A stretch of 41,595 nt of DNA from CAYNLG01 sp964397995 (GTDB lineage: Bacteria > Planctomycetota > Phycisphaerae > FEN-1346), in the NCBI GenBank assembly GCA_964397995.1, contig CAYNLG010000027.1:1-41595 (forward strand). The letters are read 5' to 3'. Under the pieces are notes generated by a model that saw only the letters and a list, made by a program, of their open reading frames with translations, was not told the origin of the DNA and ran no database searches. This document shows positions 30,849 through 38,852 of the stretch, piece by piece. A program made the position numbers and the translations under genes. Each line of letters opens with the position of its first letter. Position 1 is the stretch's first letter.

Positions 30849-32312
30849 CTACATGTACCCCAACTCGCGCAGTCGTTCGGCCACCTCGGCCTCTTCGTCC
30901 TCGGAGTACGCCTCCGAGGGGCTTGTCCCCTCCAGATCGGCCCGCCAGGCGTCCATCGCGGCCGCCAGGGCCGCCTGTTCGGCCGCGTGGGCGGGCGACC
31001 CGGCCAGGTTCACCTTCTCCTCGGGGTCGTCCGCACCCCAGGCGTAGAGCTCCTCCTCACCGGTATCGGGGCGGCGGACGAGCTTGTGGGTGGCCGAGAG
31101 GGCGGCCTTGCGCTCCGGACCCCAGAGGGTCGATTCGGCGAAGACGATGCGGTCTGGGTCGCCGGCCGCGTCGCCGCCCTCCAGCAGGGCCTTCAGCGAC
31201 CGGCCGCGCGTCGGCGAGTCACCCGCTTCCAGGCCCAGCAGGTCCGCCAGCGTCGGTGCCAGGTCGATCAGGCTGACGAGGCTCTCCCGCCGGCCCGCGG
31301 CGAGGCCCCCGTCCGGCCAGTGCACCACGAAGGGCACGTGGATCTGCTCGCCGAAGAACGTGTGCCCGTGCTGCACGCCGCGGTGGTAGAAGGTCGGGTC
31401 GTGGCGGTCGCTGCCGTGGTCCCAGAACTCCTCGCCATGGTCGCTGAAGAAGACGGTGAGCCGCGACCGGCGGTCTTCACGCATGCGCCACGCCTCCATC
31501 AGCCGCACAATGCAGTGGTTCGAGTACCGGGCGGTGTTGTCGTAGCGCCGGCGGACATAGGCCCGGTCGGCCTCGTCCAGCGTGTCGTCCGGGTGACGGT
31601 GCGGCCGAAGGTGGACGGGCCGGACGCGGCCGCGCGGGGCCTCCTCGGGCGGCATCCAGCGTCGCGGGGCCTCGTACGGGTCGTGCATGTCCATCAGGTT
31701 TACCCAGAGGCACAGCGGCCGGTCGGCTGGCGCCTGGCGCACGAGCCGCCGGGCCGACCGCACCAGCGGCTCGCCGCGCGTCAGCGGGCATCGGTGCGGC
31801 ATCTCGGCGGACCGGCGCTTCCGCAGGTACCAAGCGGCATAGGCCAGGCCGCTGGCAAGGCCCGCCTCGGTCAGGGCGGCCAGGGCCCGCGCGGGTTTGC
31901 CGAGAGCGCGGTCCAGGAACCGCATGTTGTGGGCGTCGACGTCGCGGAGGAACCCGCCGCCGGGGCCGAGGTAGCCCGTGTTGCCCTGGCCATGGGCGAC
32001 GTGGTACCCGGCCCGCGAAAGCAGGTCCCACAGGATCGGCATGTCGCCGCGCAGGGGCGTGATGGTGGGCGCCGCCCCGACATGGGCGTGATTGGACGAG
32101 CAGCCGTGCTCGCTGGGCCAGCGGCCCGTAAAGGCCGATCCGAACGACGCCCCGGTCCAGCCCGCCGTGGCGATGGCGCGGTCGAACGCCACGCCCTCCT
32201 CGAGCAGCCGCGTCGCTTCGGGCATGAGGTCGGCCCCGTAGGGGGCCATGGCATCGCGCCGCATGGTGTCGACGCTCAGGATCAGGATGTCGGGCCTCTC
32301 ATCGCTCGCCAT
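30849..32312 (-). CDS. Sulfatase-like hydrolase/transferase with Thr nucleophile, second copy
   Basis: 487 aa, alkaline-phosphatase fold. DILILSVDTMRRD (8-20) holds metal ligands. The nucleophile segment is ATAGWTGASFGSAFTG (48-63), with Thr53 where sulfatases have the formylglycine Cys. FFSDHGEEFWDHG and VQHGHTFF carry later metal ligands. PLCLWVNLMDMHDPYEAP is the usual MDxHxPY block. It ends EEAEVAERLRELGYM, the shared tail. As with the gene at 17706, true sulfatase activity is doubtful; phosphodiesterase or transferase activity is as likely. No signal peptide is seen. ATG 32312 is chosen for the GGAA site; ATG 32318 is possible. A weak promoter lies just upstream. Confidence 0.82.
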   Translation of the reverse strand: MASDERPDILILSVDTMRRDAMAPYGADLMPEATRLLEEGVAFDRAIATAGWTGASFGSAFTGRWPSEHGCSSNHAHVGAAPTITPLRGDMPILWDLLSRAGYHVAHGQGNTGYLGPGGGFLRDVDAHNMRFLDRALGKPARALAALTEAGLASGLAYAAWYLRKRRSAEMPHRCPLTRGEPLVRSARRLVRQAPADRPLCLWVNLMDMHDPYEAPRRWMPPEEAPRGRVRPVHLRPHRHPDDTLDEADRAYVRRRYDNTARYSNHCIVRLMEAWRMREDRRSRLTVFFSDHGEEFWDHGSDRHDPTFYHRGVQHGHTFFGEQIHVPFVVHWPDGGLAAGRRESLVSLIDLAPTLADLLGLEAGDSPTRGRSLKALLEGGDAAGDPDRIVFAESTLWGPERKAALSATHKLVRRPDTGEEELYAWGADDPEEKVNLAGSPAHAAEQAALAAAMDAWRADLEGTSPSEAYSEDEEAEVAERLRELGYM

Positions 32313-32353
32313 CGGCATTCCTTCGAAAACGCGGCAGACCGGCTGTCGCGTGA

Positions 32354-32382
32354 AGTGTAGGGTCGGCTTGTGCCGAATCCAA
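32354..32382 (-). promoter_or_regulatory. Possible internal promoter before the sulfatase-like and nonulosonate genes
   Basis: Minus-strand TTGGAT, 17-bp spacer, TACACT, leader about 35 nt. The spacer contains the inverted repeat TCGGC-TTGT-GCCGA, the same arms as the hairpin in the wbpB leader (39971-39985). A second 5-bp inverted repeat AAGCC/GGCTT lies at 32381-32395. Confidence 0.35.
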
Positions 32383-32411
32383 GCCCTTTCGGCTTCCCGG
32401 GCGTGCCTGGG

Positions 32412-33215
32412 TCAAGGCTGCCCCTGGTCCCGCCCGGTGGACACGTCGGCATCCTCGGACGGCGTCTCAACCGGCTTCAGCGCCGCGAAGGCACACGACC
32501 CGATGACCAGGTCCGCGAGCCACTTCGTAAGGCCGCAGGACTTCACCAGGCGGAGCGCGCGGCGGCCACCGGGGCCGGCCTCGTCGGGTAGGCGCAGGTC
32601 CCATCGGTCATAGACTTCGCTGAACCCGGCGGCGCGGAGGCGGCGGCGAGCCCTGCGGTAGGTCCACCAGTGCATAGCCGGCCGGTGGTCGCGGGCCCAC
32701 AGCATGATCCGCCGCTTCAGGCCGTCAGGATACCAGCCGAAGGCCGGGAAGCCGAGGATTTCGCCCTGTCGAAAGCTCCGGCTGCTGGCGGACGAGAACC
32801 AGAAGATGCCGCCGGGCTTGAGCACGCGAAACGCTTCCGCGAAGACGGCCACCGGGTCGTCGACGTGCTCCAGGACGCTGTTGGCGATGACGGCGTCGAA
32901 GTACCCGTCCGCTAGGGGAACAGCCTCGCCGACGCCCCCGACCAGCCGCACACGCGCACCGAGGCGGGCGCACAACGCTGCCGACGTGGCACGCGCCTGG
33001 TCGCTGGGCTCGAGGCCGACGGCCTGGTATCCGAGATCACCCAGCGCCAGGAGGTCCGCGCCCTGGGCGGCGCCGATCTCCAGCACGTGGCTGCTCGGCC
33101 CCAGCAGGCGGAACCGGTTCAGGCGCGCCGTGACAGCGGGCATCTTGCGGCGCCCCACGTCGACGCGCGCCAAGGCCTGCTCCAGGTCGCGAGATTCTGC
33201 CGCGGTCTGGGCCAT
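32412..33215 (-). CDS. SAM-dependent class I methyltransferase
   Basis: 267 aa. Motif I is HVLEIGAAQG (43-52), the acidic residue of motif II is in VGLEPSD (67-73), and YFDAVIANSVLEHVDDP with FRVLKPGGIFWF are the later SAM motifs of the Methyltransf_11 family. The C-terminal part has HWWTYRRARRRLRAAGF. It probably O-methylates a sugar of the glycan, though a role on another substrate cannot be excluded. ATG 33215 follows GGAG at 8 nt. The 134-bp leader contains a nine-C run inside an inverted repeat. Confidence 0.85.
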   Translation of the reverse strand: MAQTAAESRDLEQALARVDVGRRKMPAVTARLNRFRLLGPSSHVLEIGAAQGADLLALGDLGYQAVGLEPSDQARATSAALCARLGARVRLVGGVGEAVPLADGYFDAVIANSVLEHVDDPVAVFAEAFRVLKPGGIFWFSSASSRSFRQGEILGFPAFGWYPDGLKRRIMLWARDHRPAMHWWTYRRARRRLRAAGFSEVYDRWDLRLPDEAGPGGRRALRLVKSCGLTKWLADLVIGSCAFAALKPVETPSEDADVSTGRDQGQP

Positions 33216-33250
33216 GCGTGCAGCTCCATCGTCCGAAAGGAGGAGGGCCG

Positions 33251-33283
33251 CCCACGGCCCCCCCCCGGGCACGCGCCCGTGGG
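33251..33283. repeat. Inverted repeat enclosing a 9-bp poly-C run in the methyltransferase leader
   Basis: Arms CCCACGG (33251-33257) and CCGTGGG (33277-33283). The loop holds C9 (33258-33266), which reads as G9 in the mRNA leader. Such tracts can change length by slippage. Confidence 0.55.
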
Positions 33284-33349
33284 AGCATCGGACTCTAGGC
33301 CTATCGTATGAAGGGCGGGCGAAGCTTTCGTGCAAACCGGCCGACCCCG

Positions 33350-34189
33350 TCAGGTCGGCCAGTCCCAGTCCACGCCGAGGTACTCGAACAACCGGCGATT
33401 GTGGGGCCGGAAGTACGCGTCCAGCCGCTCGCGGATATGGGCCGGCGGCTCCTTATAGGCACCGAAGTTCGTCCGCTCCAGTTTCTTCGGGGCCCAAGAC
33501 GGCATATCAAGGAACTCGCAGACGCGCGGAAAAGTCTGCTCCGGTCGCTTGAACAGGTCCTTGCTGTGGAGGATCAACATCTGGTTCGACGGGAAGTACC
33601 GGCGCCAGGTGCGGATCTGGTCGACGTAGATGCCCTTCCGCAGGTACGCCATCTTGCTGTAGGCCTGGTCCGGGTAATCGCCGTCCCGCCGCAACAACTC
33701 GTCCTCCAGGGCAAGTCGCTCAGGTTCGGCGTCGAGGGCCCCCTCAAACGTGAGGCGTTCGGCTGTCTCCAAGCCCGGCGCCCGCCGTCGGCAATAGTGC
33801 GAAATCGCCCGGTCCGACGGGTTGCGCAGCAACACAACCAGCCGGGCTTCCGGCACCACACTCCACGCCCGGCGGGGCGCCAGGGGGTGGACCAGGTATG
33901 ACGGGCTGGCCTCGCCCGTGACGGCCGGGCTGCCGGTGCGGCGGCCGAGCGCCTTCAGCCTCCCGCGGGTCGGGAAGAACGCCTTGTACCACGCCAATCC
34001 CTCCCGGTAAGCGTTGTCGAAGAAGTGGACCTCTTTCCGCCACGCGGGCAGCACCTGGGGGTGCTTGACGATGTGGGTGTAGAACGTCGTGGTGCCGGCC
34101 CGGGCGGCGCCCAAGACGATGAAGTGCGGCAGCACACGAAGCCGTGCCGTAGCCTTGCGCAGGGCGAATCTCGGTCTCGTCAGCCGCAT
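33350..34189 (-). CDS. PAPS-dependent sulfotransferase (NDST/heparan sulfotransferase-like)
   Basis: 279 aa. FIVLGAARAGTTTFYTHI (23-40) is the 5'-PSB loop and RKEVHFFDNA (51-60) the KExHFF block known from heparan-sulfate sulfotransferases. LLRNPSDRAISHY (120-132) provides the 3'-phosphate contacts (R122, S130), and KGIYVDQIRTWRRYFP the later conserved part. It would sulfate a sugar hydroxyl or amine of the polysaccharide. ATG 34189 is taken with AAGGGG 8 nt upstream; longer frames enter non-coding sequence. Its downstream neighbour in transcription is the methyltransferase, and its upstream neighbour a related sulfotransferase: a paralogous pair. Confidence 0.9.
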   Translation of the reverse strand: MRLTRPRFALRKATARLRVLPHFIVLGAARAGTTTFYTHIVKHPQVLPAWRKEVHFFDNAYREGLAWYKAFFPTRGRLKALGRRTGSPAVTGEASPSYLVHPLAPRRAWSVVPEARLVVLLRNPSDRAISHYCRRRAPGLETAERLTFEGALDAEPERLALEDELLRRDGDYPDQAYSKMAYLRKGIYVDQIRTWRRYFPSNQMLILHSKDLFKRPEQTFPRVCEFLDMPSWAPKKLERTNFGAYKEPPAHIRERLDAYFRPHNRRLFEYLGVDWDWPT

Positions 34190-34337
34190 CTCCTGTGCCC
34201 CTTCCTGTCCTGCGCCGCGACGGCTCAGGCGCCCGGCACGCCAGCGCGGGTGCGGCCGCGCCCTTCGCCTCTCGGGTCTCCTGTTCCGGTCGACAAGCCG
34301 CGCCGCGAACAGTCCATCGCGGTCTCCGCCCGGTAGT

Positions 34338-35225
34338 CTACGCCCCCTGCGGGGCCTCGTTCCAGTCCCAATCCACCCCAAGGTACTTGTAAAGGCGCTC
34401 GTTGTGTGGCTTGAAGAACTCGCGGAGCTGCTCCCGGACGGCCCGTTCGGTCTCGGGCAGGTCCCAATGGTGCATTCGCCTGACGTCCTTCGGCGTCCAG
34501 GGCCGCAGGCCCAGGAACTCGCACACGCGCGGGAACACCGTTTCGGGCCGGGTGAAGTAGTCCTCGCTCTTGACGATCAGAAGCTGATGGCGCGGGAAGT
34601 GCTCGTGCCACCGCCTGAGTTGGTCCACATAGATACCGCGTGTCTTGTACGAGAAGCGGCGGTGCGGGACACTGCGGTAGTACGGGTCCTCCAGCAGGCG
34701 CTCCTCCTCGCCGGCGAGGCGCTCCTCTTCCTTCTCCATGGCCTCGGCCATCGGCAGCGTCTCGTAGCCCAGCCGGGCGGAGAAATGGTAGTGCGAGATG
34801 GCCCGGTCGACCGGATTCCGCAGAAACGCAATCAGGCGGACGTCCGGCAGCGCCTTGCCGATTCGCCCCGGCAGGGCTGGATGGACCAGGTAGTAGGGGG
34901 ATGCCTCCCCCGTCACAGCCTTGTACCCGAAGCGAAGGCGTTTGTACCGCATCGTGCACCGTAGCGGGAAGAAGGACCGGTACCAGTCCAGCCCCTGGAC
35001 CACCTGCTCGTCGAAGAAGTGGAGTTCCTTATCCCGGACGGTGAGGATCAGGGGATGCTTGCCCATGTAGTGGTAGAAGCCGGTCGTCCCCGCCCTCATG
35101 GCCCCGAGGATAATGAAATCCGGGAAGACGCGGGACTCGGCGGTCGCCAGCTCAAACGACCGTTTGAGCCGCAGGCACGCTCGCTTGAGTGGACCTGGCT
35201 GCTTGGCCGTCTGTCGTGCACCCAT
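34338..35225 (-). CDS. PAPS-dependent sulfotransferase, paralogue of the previous gene
   Basis: 295 aa. FIILGAMRAGTTGFYHYM (37-54), DKELHFFDEQ (65-74), FLRNPVDRAISHYHF (134-148) and TRGIYVDQLRRWHEHFP line up block by block with the gene at 33350. Both also share the C-terminal ending YLGVDWDW. The two are clearly paralogues but well diverged, so they probably act at different positions or sugars. ATG 35225 has a perfect AAGGAG at 5 nt. The gap to the flippase upstream (121 bp) shows GC-rich hairpins but no clear promoter. Confidence 0.9.
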   Translation of the reverse strand: MGARQTAKQPGPLKRACLRLKRSFELATAESRVFPDFIILGAMRAGTTGFYHYMGKHPLILTVRDKELHFFDEQVVQGLDWYRSFFPLRCTMRYKRLRFGYKAVTGEASPYYLVHPALPGRIGKALPDVRLIAFLRNPVDRAISHYHFSARLGYETLPMAEAMEKEEERLAGEEERLLEDPYYRSVPHRRFSYKTRGIYVDQLRRWHEHFPRHQLLIVKSEDYFTRPETVFPRVCEFLGLRPWTPKDVRRMHHWDLPETERAVREQLREFFKPHNERLYKYLGVDWDWNEAPQGA

Positions 35226-35346
35226 ACGAACTCCTTGATCCTGAAAGGCCGTCCCTGCGGGACTGCCGAGGTGAACCGGCAGGCGTTGTCGCGCCCCGGG
35301 GCCCGGCCTGCTCTGTTCCTTTCTCGGCCCCGGGCTGGAGCAAGGA

Positions 35347-37002
35347 TTAGTCTTGTTGCGACTCGTCGAAGACGAGAGGTGGAACGTTCGGAGGGGCGGC
35401 ACCGCCGGCACCGCCGTCTGCCCCCCCGCCTGTTACCTTGGCCTGGGCGCGGCCGACGAGATCTCGGACCATCTGCCGCTCCTGATCCGTCAGCACCAGC
35501 CACCACATGAGCACGGTGTAGGGAACGGCCGCCGCCAGGACTTCGGGAACCAGCGTCCACGCGGTCGCGGGCCAGACCTGCTGGAGGCCCCAGCCCAAGG
35601 CCGCGGGAACGGCCGCCAGGAGCACCGCCGGTGCCATGCAGCGGAGAATCGTAGCCGCCACGCTGACGTCGGTCTCCTGCTGGGCCCGGTACGAGAGGTA
35701 GAAGAGGCTGAACACGGCCGTCGGCAGGTTGAGGGCCGCCACCAGGCCGAGGATGCCCCAATCCGTCACGGTGACGACGCCGAAGCCGAGCACCACGCCC
35801 AGCAGCAGGGCCACCGCCCGCCAGATGGCCACGCCGCGAATGCGGCCCACGGCCAGGATCAGACTGTTGGCCGGCAATCCGAGCAGCGTACAGGCGAAAA
35901 GGGCCGTGTACAGGACCAGGACCGGGTAGGCCTGATCGACGATCTCGGGCCCCGTCAGGATGCCGATGATCGGCCGCCCGAACGTCAAGAGCAGCACCAC
36001 CGGGAGGGCCACCAGGAGCGACGTGAACCGCAGGCTGGCCTGGTACAGGTCCGCGACGCCCTTGCGGTCCCCTCTGACCGCCCGGACGGTCAGAACGGGG
36101 CGTATCGTCTGCGTGAAGCCCGAAACCAGGCGCATCATCTGGGCGGCCATCTGGCGCGGCACGGCCATCAGGGAAACCTGGCCGACCCCCAGAACGGCAC
36201 TGACAAGCGGCGCCCCCGCCTGGCTGAAGACGGCCTTGGCGGCGGCGACCACGGCCAGCCAGCCGCTGAACGAGAAGACGTCCTTGATCGTCTCCCTCGA
36301 GAAACTCAGGAGCGACAGCCGCGCCTCCGGCAGTTGCCTGCGGTAGGCCCACGCCAGCGCCACCACCGTCAGTACGGCCGGGACGGCCATGCTGAGGCCG
36401 ACGGCGCCCAAGCCGACCCAGCCGCTGCTGAACACTACGACGATCAGGACGGCCATCAGCAGGTGTTCGCCGACCCGGATGCCGTTGGCGAGGTCGTATC
36501 GCTGCTTGGCCCGCAGGGCCCCGTAGTACGAAATGCCGGCCAGGTGACACGCCGCCACAAGGCCCGTCAGGCGGAGCATCCGGGCCGCACTCGCCTGCGT
36601 CTCCTCCGGGATGCCCAGGACGTCGAGCATGAAGATTGACACGAAGATACAGATGCCCCAGGCGACGGCGCCCATCACCAAGGTCAGCGTGCGCACCACC
36701 GAAACCGTCTCGGAGACCCGCTTCCAGTCGCCCGCGGCGATGCCCTCGGCAGCATAGCGCAGAATGGCCCCCGAGAGGCCGAACTGGAGGAACGACGTCA
36801 TCGACGTGATCGACATGGCGACCTGGTAGACGCCGTAGTCGTCGTTGCCGAGCTTCTTGTAGAGGAACGCCAGGAGGAAGATGCGGACGCAGGCCTCAAC
36901 GCCCATCGCCACCCAGTTCGAGAGAGTGTTGATGGCGACGCGGCCGGACCCGCCGGCCTTGCGCCGGCGCCCCGGCGTCCCGGTTTGCGGGGCGTCACCC
37001 AC
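35347..37002 (-). CDS. Wzx-type lipid-linked oligosaccharide flippase
   Basis: 551 aa with about twelve to fourteen membrane helices. The N-terminal pattern ....NTLSNWVAMGVEACVRIFLLAFL followed by LGNDDYGVYQVAMSI and LQFGLSGAILRYAAE is that of polysaccharide export MATE-like (Wzx/RfbX) transporters. It flips the undecaprenyl-linked unit across the inner membrane for polymerisation by the Wzy-like protein in the same block. GTG 37002 is the start seen; a weak purine-rich site precedes it. The last 40 residues are hydrophilic, with a Gly/Ala-rich stretch. Confidence 0.88.
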   Translation of the reverse strand: MGDAPQTGTPGRRRKAGGSGRVAINTLSNWVAMGVEACVRIFLLAFLYKKLGNDDYGVYQVAMSITSMTSFLQFGLSGAILRYAAEGIAAGDWKRVSETVSVVRTLTLVMGAVAWGICIFVSIFMLDVLGIPEETQASAARMLRLTGLVAACHLAGISYYGALRAKQRYDLANGIRVGEHLLMAVLIVVVFSSGWVGLGAVGLSMAVPAVLTVVALAWAYRRQLPEARLSLLSFSRETIKDVFSFSGWLAVVAAAKAVFSQAGAPLVSAVLGVGQVSLMAVPRQMAAQMMRLVSGFTQTIRPVLTVRAVRGDRKGVADLYQASLRFTSLLVALPVVLLLTFGRPIIGILTGPEIVDQAYPVLVLYTALFACTLLGLPANSLILAVGRIRGVAIWRAVALLLGVVLGFGVVTVTDWGILGLVAALNLPTAVFSLFYLSYRAQQETDVSVAATILRCMAPAVLLAAVPAALGWGLQQVWPATAWTLVPEVLAAAVPYTVLMWWLVLTDQERQMVRDLVGRAQAKVTGGGADGGAGGAAPPNVPPLVFDESQQD

Positions 37003-37100
37003 GGCCGCACTCCCACCCGGCGCGGGCCGCAGCGCCCCCCCGCGCGAGACGGGGCGACGACGGGCTGCGTGTCATGGCCATGGGACCCTCGGCGGGCGGC

Positions 37101-38207
37101 TCAGCCCGCGACCTCCAGCACCGCCCCCGCCACCTCGTCTTTTTGCGCGCCCGTCAGCTCCGGGTACACCGGAATGGCCAGCACCTCCTTGGCCGCCTGC
37201 TCCGAATGCGGGAAATCGCCCTCTTTGTGGCCGAGGTCGGCGAAGCACTCCTGCAGGTGCAGCGGCACGGGGTAGTAGATGGCGTTGCCGATCTTCCGCT
37301 CGTCGAACAGCGCCTGCACGGCGTCGCGCGTCCCCGGCAGCCGCAGGACGTACTGGTTGTAGATCATCCGGTTGTGCGGCTCCACATACGGGGTGATGAC
37401 GCCGTCGGCCTCGGCAAACGTGGCGTCGTACCAGGCCGCGTTCGCCTGCCGGGCCGCGTGCCAGTTTTCCAGGTGGCGGAGCTTCACGAGGACGGCCACG
37501 GCCTGGATCGGGTCGAGCCGGAAGTTGCCGCCCACGAACTTGTGGTAGTACTTGGGCTTGGAGCCGTGGTTCCGCATGATGGCCAGGCGTTCGGCCAATG
37601 CGTCGTCGTTCGTGACCACCATGCCGCCGTCGCCGAACGCCCCCAGGTTCTTCGACGGGAAGAACGAGAACGTGCCGCACGTGCCCACCGAGCCCGCCCG
37701 GCGGCCCTTGCACTCGGCACCGATGGCCTGGGCGGCGTCCTCGACCACGGCGATGCCCCGTGCCTCGGCCACCTCCAGGATCCCGTCCATGTCGGCCATC
37801 TGGCCGAACAGGTGGACCGGCATGATCGCCTTGGTCTTCTCGGTGACGGCGGCGGCCGCCTGCAAAGCGTCAATATTGTACGTCTTCGGGTCGATATCGA
37901 CGAAAACGGGCGTGGCGCCGGTCCGGACAATGCAGCCGACGGTCGCGAAGAACGTGAACGGCGTCGTCACGACCTCGTCGCCGGGGCCGATCTCGAGGCT
38001 CATCAGGGCGTTCAGGATGGCGTCGGTGCCGCTGGAGACGCCCACGCCGTGGCGGCAGGCGCTGTAGGCGGCGATGGCCTGTTCGCACTCGACCACCTTC
38101 GGGCCGCCGATGCACCGCTGCGACGCCAGCACCTCGTCGATGGCCGGGCGCACCTCGTCGCGGATCGTGGCGTACTGCGCCGGCAGGTCCAGCATGGGAA
38201 CGGCCAT
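37101..38207 (-). CDS. wbpE: PLP-dependent sugar aminotransferase (WbpE-like, DegT/DnrJ/EryC1/StrS family)
   Basis: 368 aa. SSGTDAILNALMSLEIGPGD (58-77), TTPFTFFATVGCIVRTGATP, VVEDAAQAIGA (154-164, with D157) and SFFPSKNLGAFGDGG with the PLP Lys186 are the hallmarks. In the Wbp pathway this enzyme transaminates UDP-3-keto-GlcNAcA to the 3-amino sugar with glutamate as donor. The flanking genes encode the matching dehydrogenase and acetyltransferase, which supports this specificity over that of LegC. ATG 38207 has AGGAG upstream; longer frames are not coding. Confidence 0.92.
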   Translation of the reverse strand: MAVPMLDLPAQYATIRDEVRPAIDEVLASQRCIGGPKVVECEQAIAAYSACRHGVGVSSGTDAILNALMSLEIGPGDEVVTTPFTFFATVGCIVRTGATPVFVDIDPKTYNIDALQAAAAVTEKTKAIMPVHLFGQMADMDGILEVAEARGIAVVEDAAQAIGAECKGRRAGSVGTCGTFSFFPSKNLGAFGDGGMVVTNDDALAERLAIMRNHGSKPKYYHKFVGGNFRLDPIQAVAVLVKLRHLENWHAARQANAAWYDATFAEADGVITPYVEPHNRMIYNQYVLRLPGTRDAVQALFDERKIGNAIYYPVPLHLQECFADLGHKEGDFPHSEQAAKEVLAIPVYPELTGAQKDEVAGAVLEVAG

Positions 38208-38253
38208 GGTCACTCCTTCCGGCGCGCCGGCGGCGGCCGGCGCGGTCCCTGGT

Positions 38254-38832
38254 TCAGTCGGCCTCGCGGCACAGGCCGCCCTCAAGGACGTAGGCGTCGC
38301 CGCAGGCCTCGCAGGTCGCCCGGTCGCCCTCGAAGGTCAGTTTGACGCCGCACTTGCACATCCAGCCCACCTGGCGGGCGGGCACCCCGACCATCAGGCC
38401 GAAGTCCGGGACGTCGCGGTGGACGACCGCCCCCGCCCCGATGAAGGCATATCGGCCGATCGTGTGGCCGCACACGATGGTCGAATTGGCCCCCAGCGTG
38501 GCCCCGCGGCGGACGAGCGTCTCACGGTACTCGTGCTTGCGGCTGATGAAGGCGCGCGGGTTGTAGACGTTCGTGAAGACCATGCTCGGGCCGCAGAAAA
38601 CCTCCTCTTCGAGGACGACCCGGTCATAGACGCTGACGTTGTTCTGGACCTTGCAGCGGTCGCCGATGACGGCCATGGAGCCGACGTTGACGTTCTGGCC
38701 GATGCTGACGCCCTGGCCGATCTTCGCCCCCGGCAGAACGTGCGAGAAGTGCCAGATACGCGTCCCGGCGCCCACCTCGGCGCCCTCATCGACGTACGCC
38801 GACTCGTGAACAAAATAGTCCGGCTCGGCCAT
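38254..38832 (-). CDS. wbpD: UDP-sugar 3-N-acetyltransferase (WbpD-like, left-handed beta-helix)
   Basis: 192 aa. Hexapeptide repeats run from about residue 8 to 152 (VHESAYVDEGAEVGAGTRIW, IGQGVSIGQNVNVGS, GATLGANSTIVCGHTIG). This is a trimeric acetyl-CoA-dependent transferase. In the Wbp route it acetylates the 3-amino group to give UDP-2,3-diacetamido-2,3-dideoxy-glucuronic acid. The C-terminus adds a zinc-ribbon-like cluster (Cys159, 161, 174, 177) ending CEACGDAY, a known extra in part of the family. ATG 38832 follows GGAAGGG. Sits between wbpE and wbpB on one strand. Confidence 0.92.
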   Translation of the reverse strand: MAEPDYFVHESAYVDEGAEVGAGTRIWHFSHVLPGAKIGQGVSIGQNVNVGSMAVIGDRCKVQNNVSVYDRVVLEEEVFCGPSMVFTNVYNPRAFISRKHEYRETLVRRGATLGANSTIVCGHTIGRYAFIGAGAVVHRDVPDFGLMVGVPARQVGWMCKCGVKLTFEGDRATCEACGDAYVLEGGLCREAD

Positions 38833-38852
38833 CGACGCCCTTCCCTTCCGTG

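Noticed and set aside
29082..32360. A 1092-codon plus-strand frame
   Set aside because: Antisense shadow of the neuA-pseG and sulfatase-like genes, with no recognisable domain.
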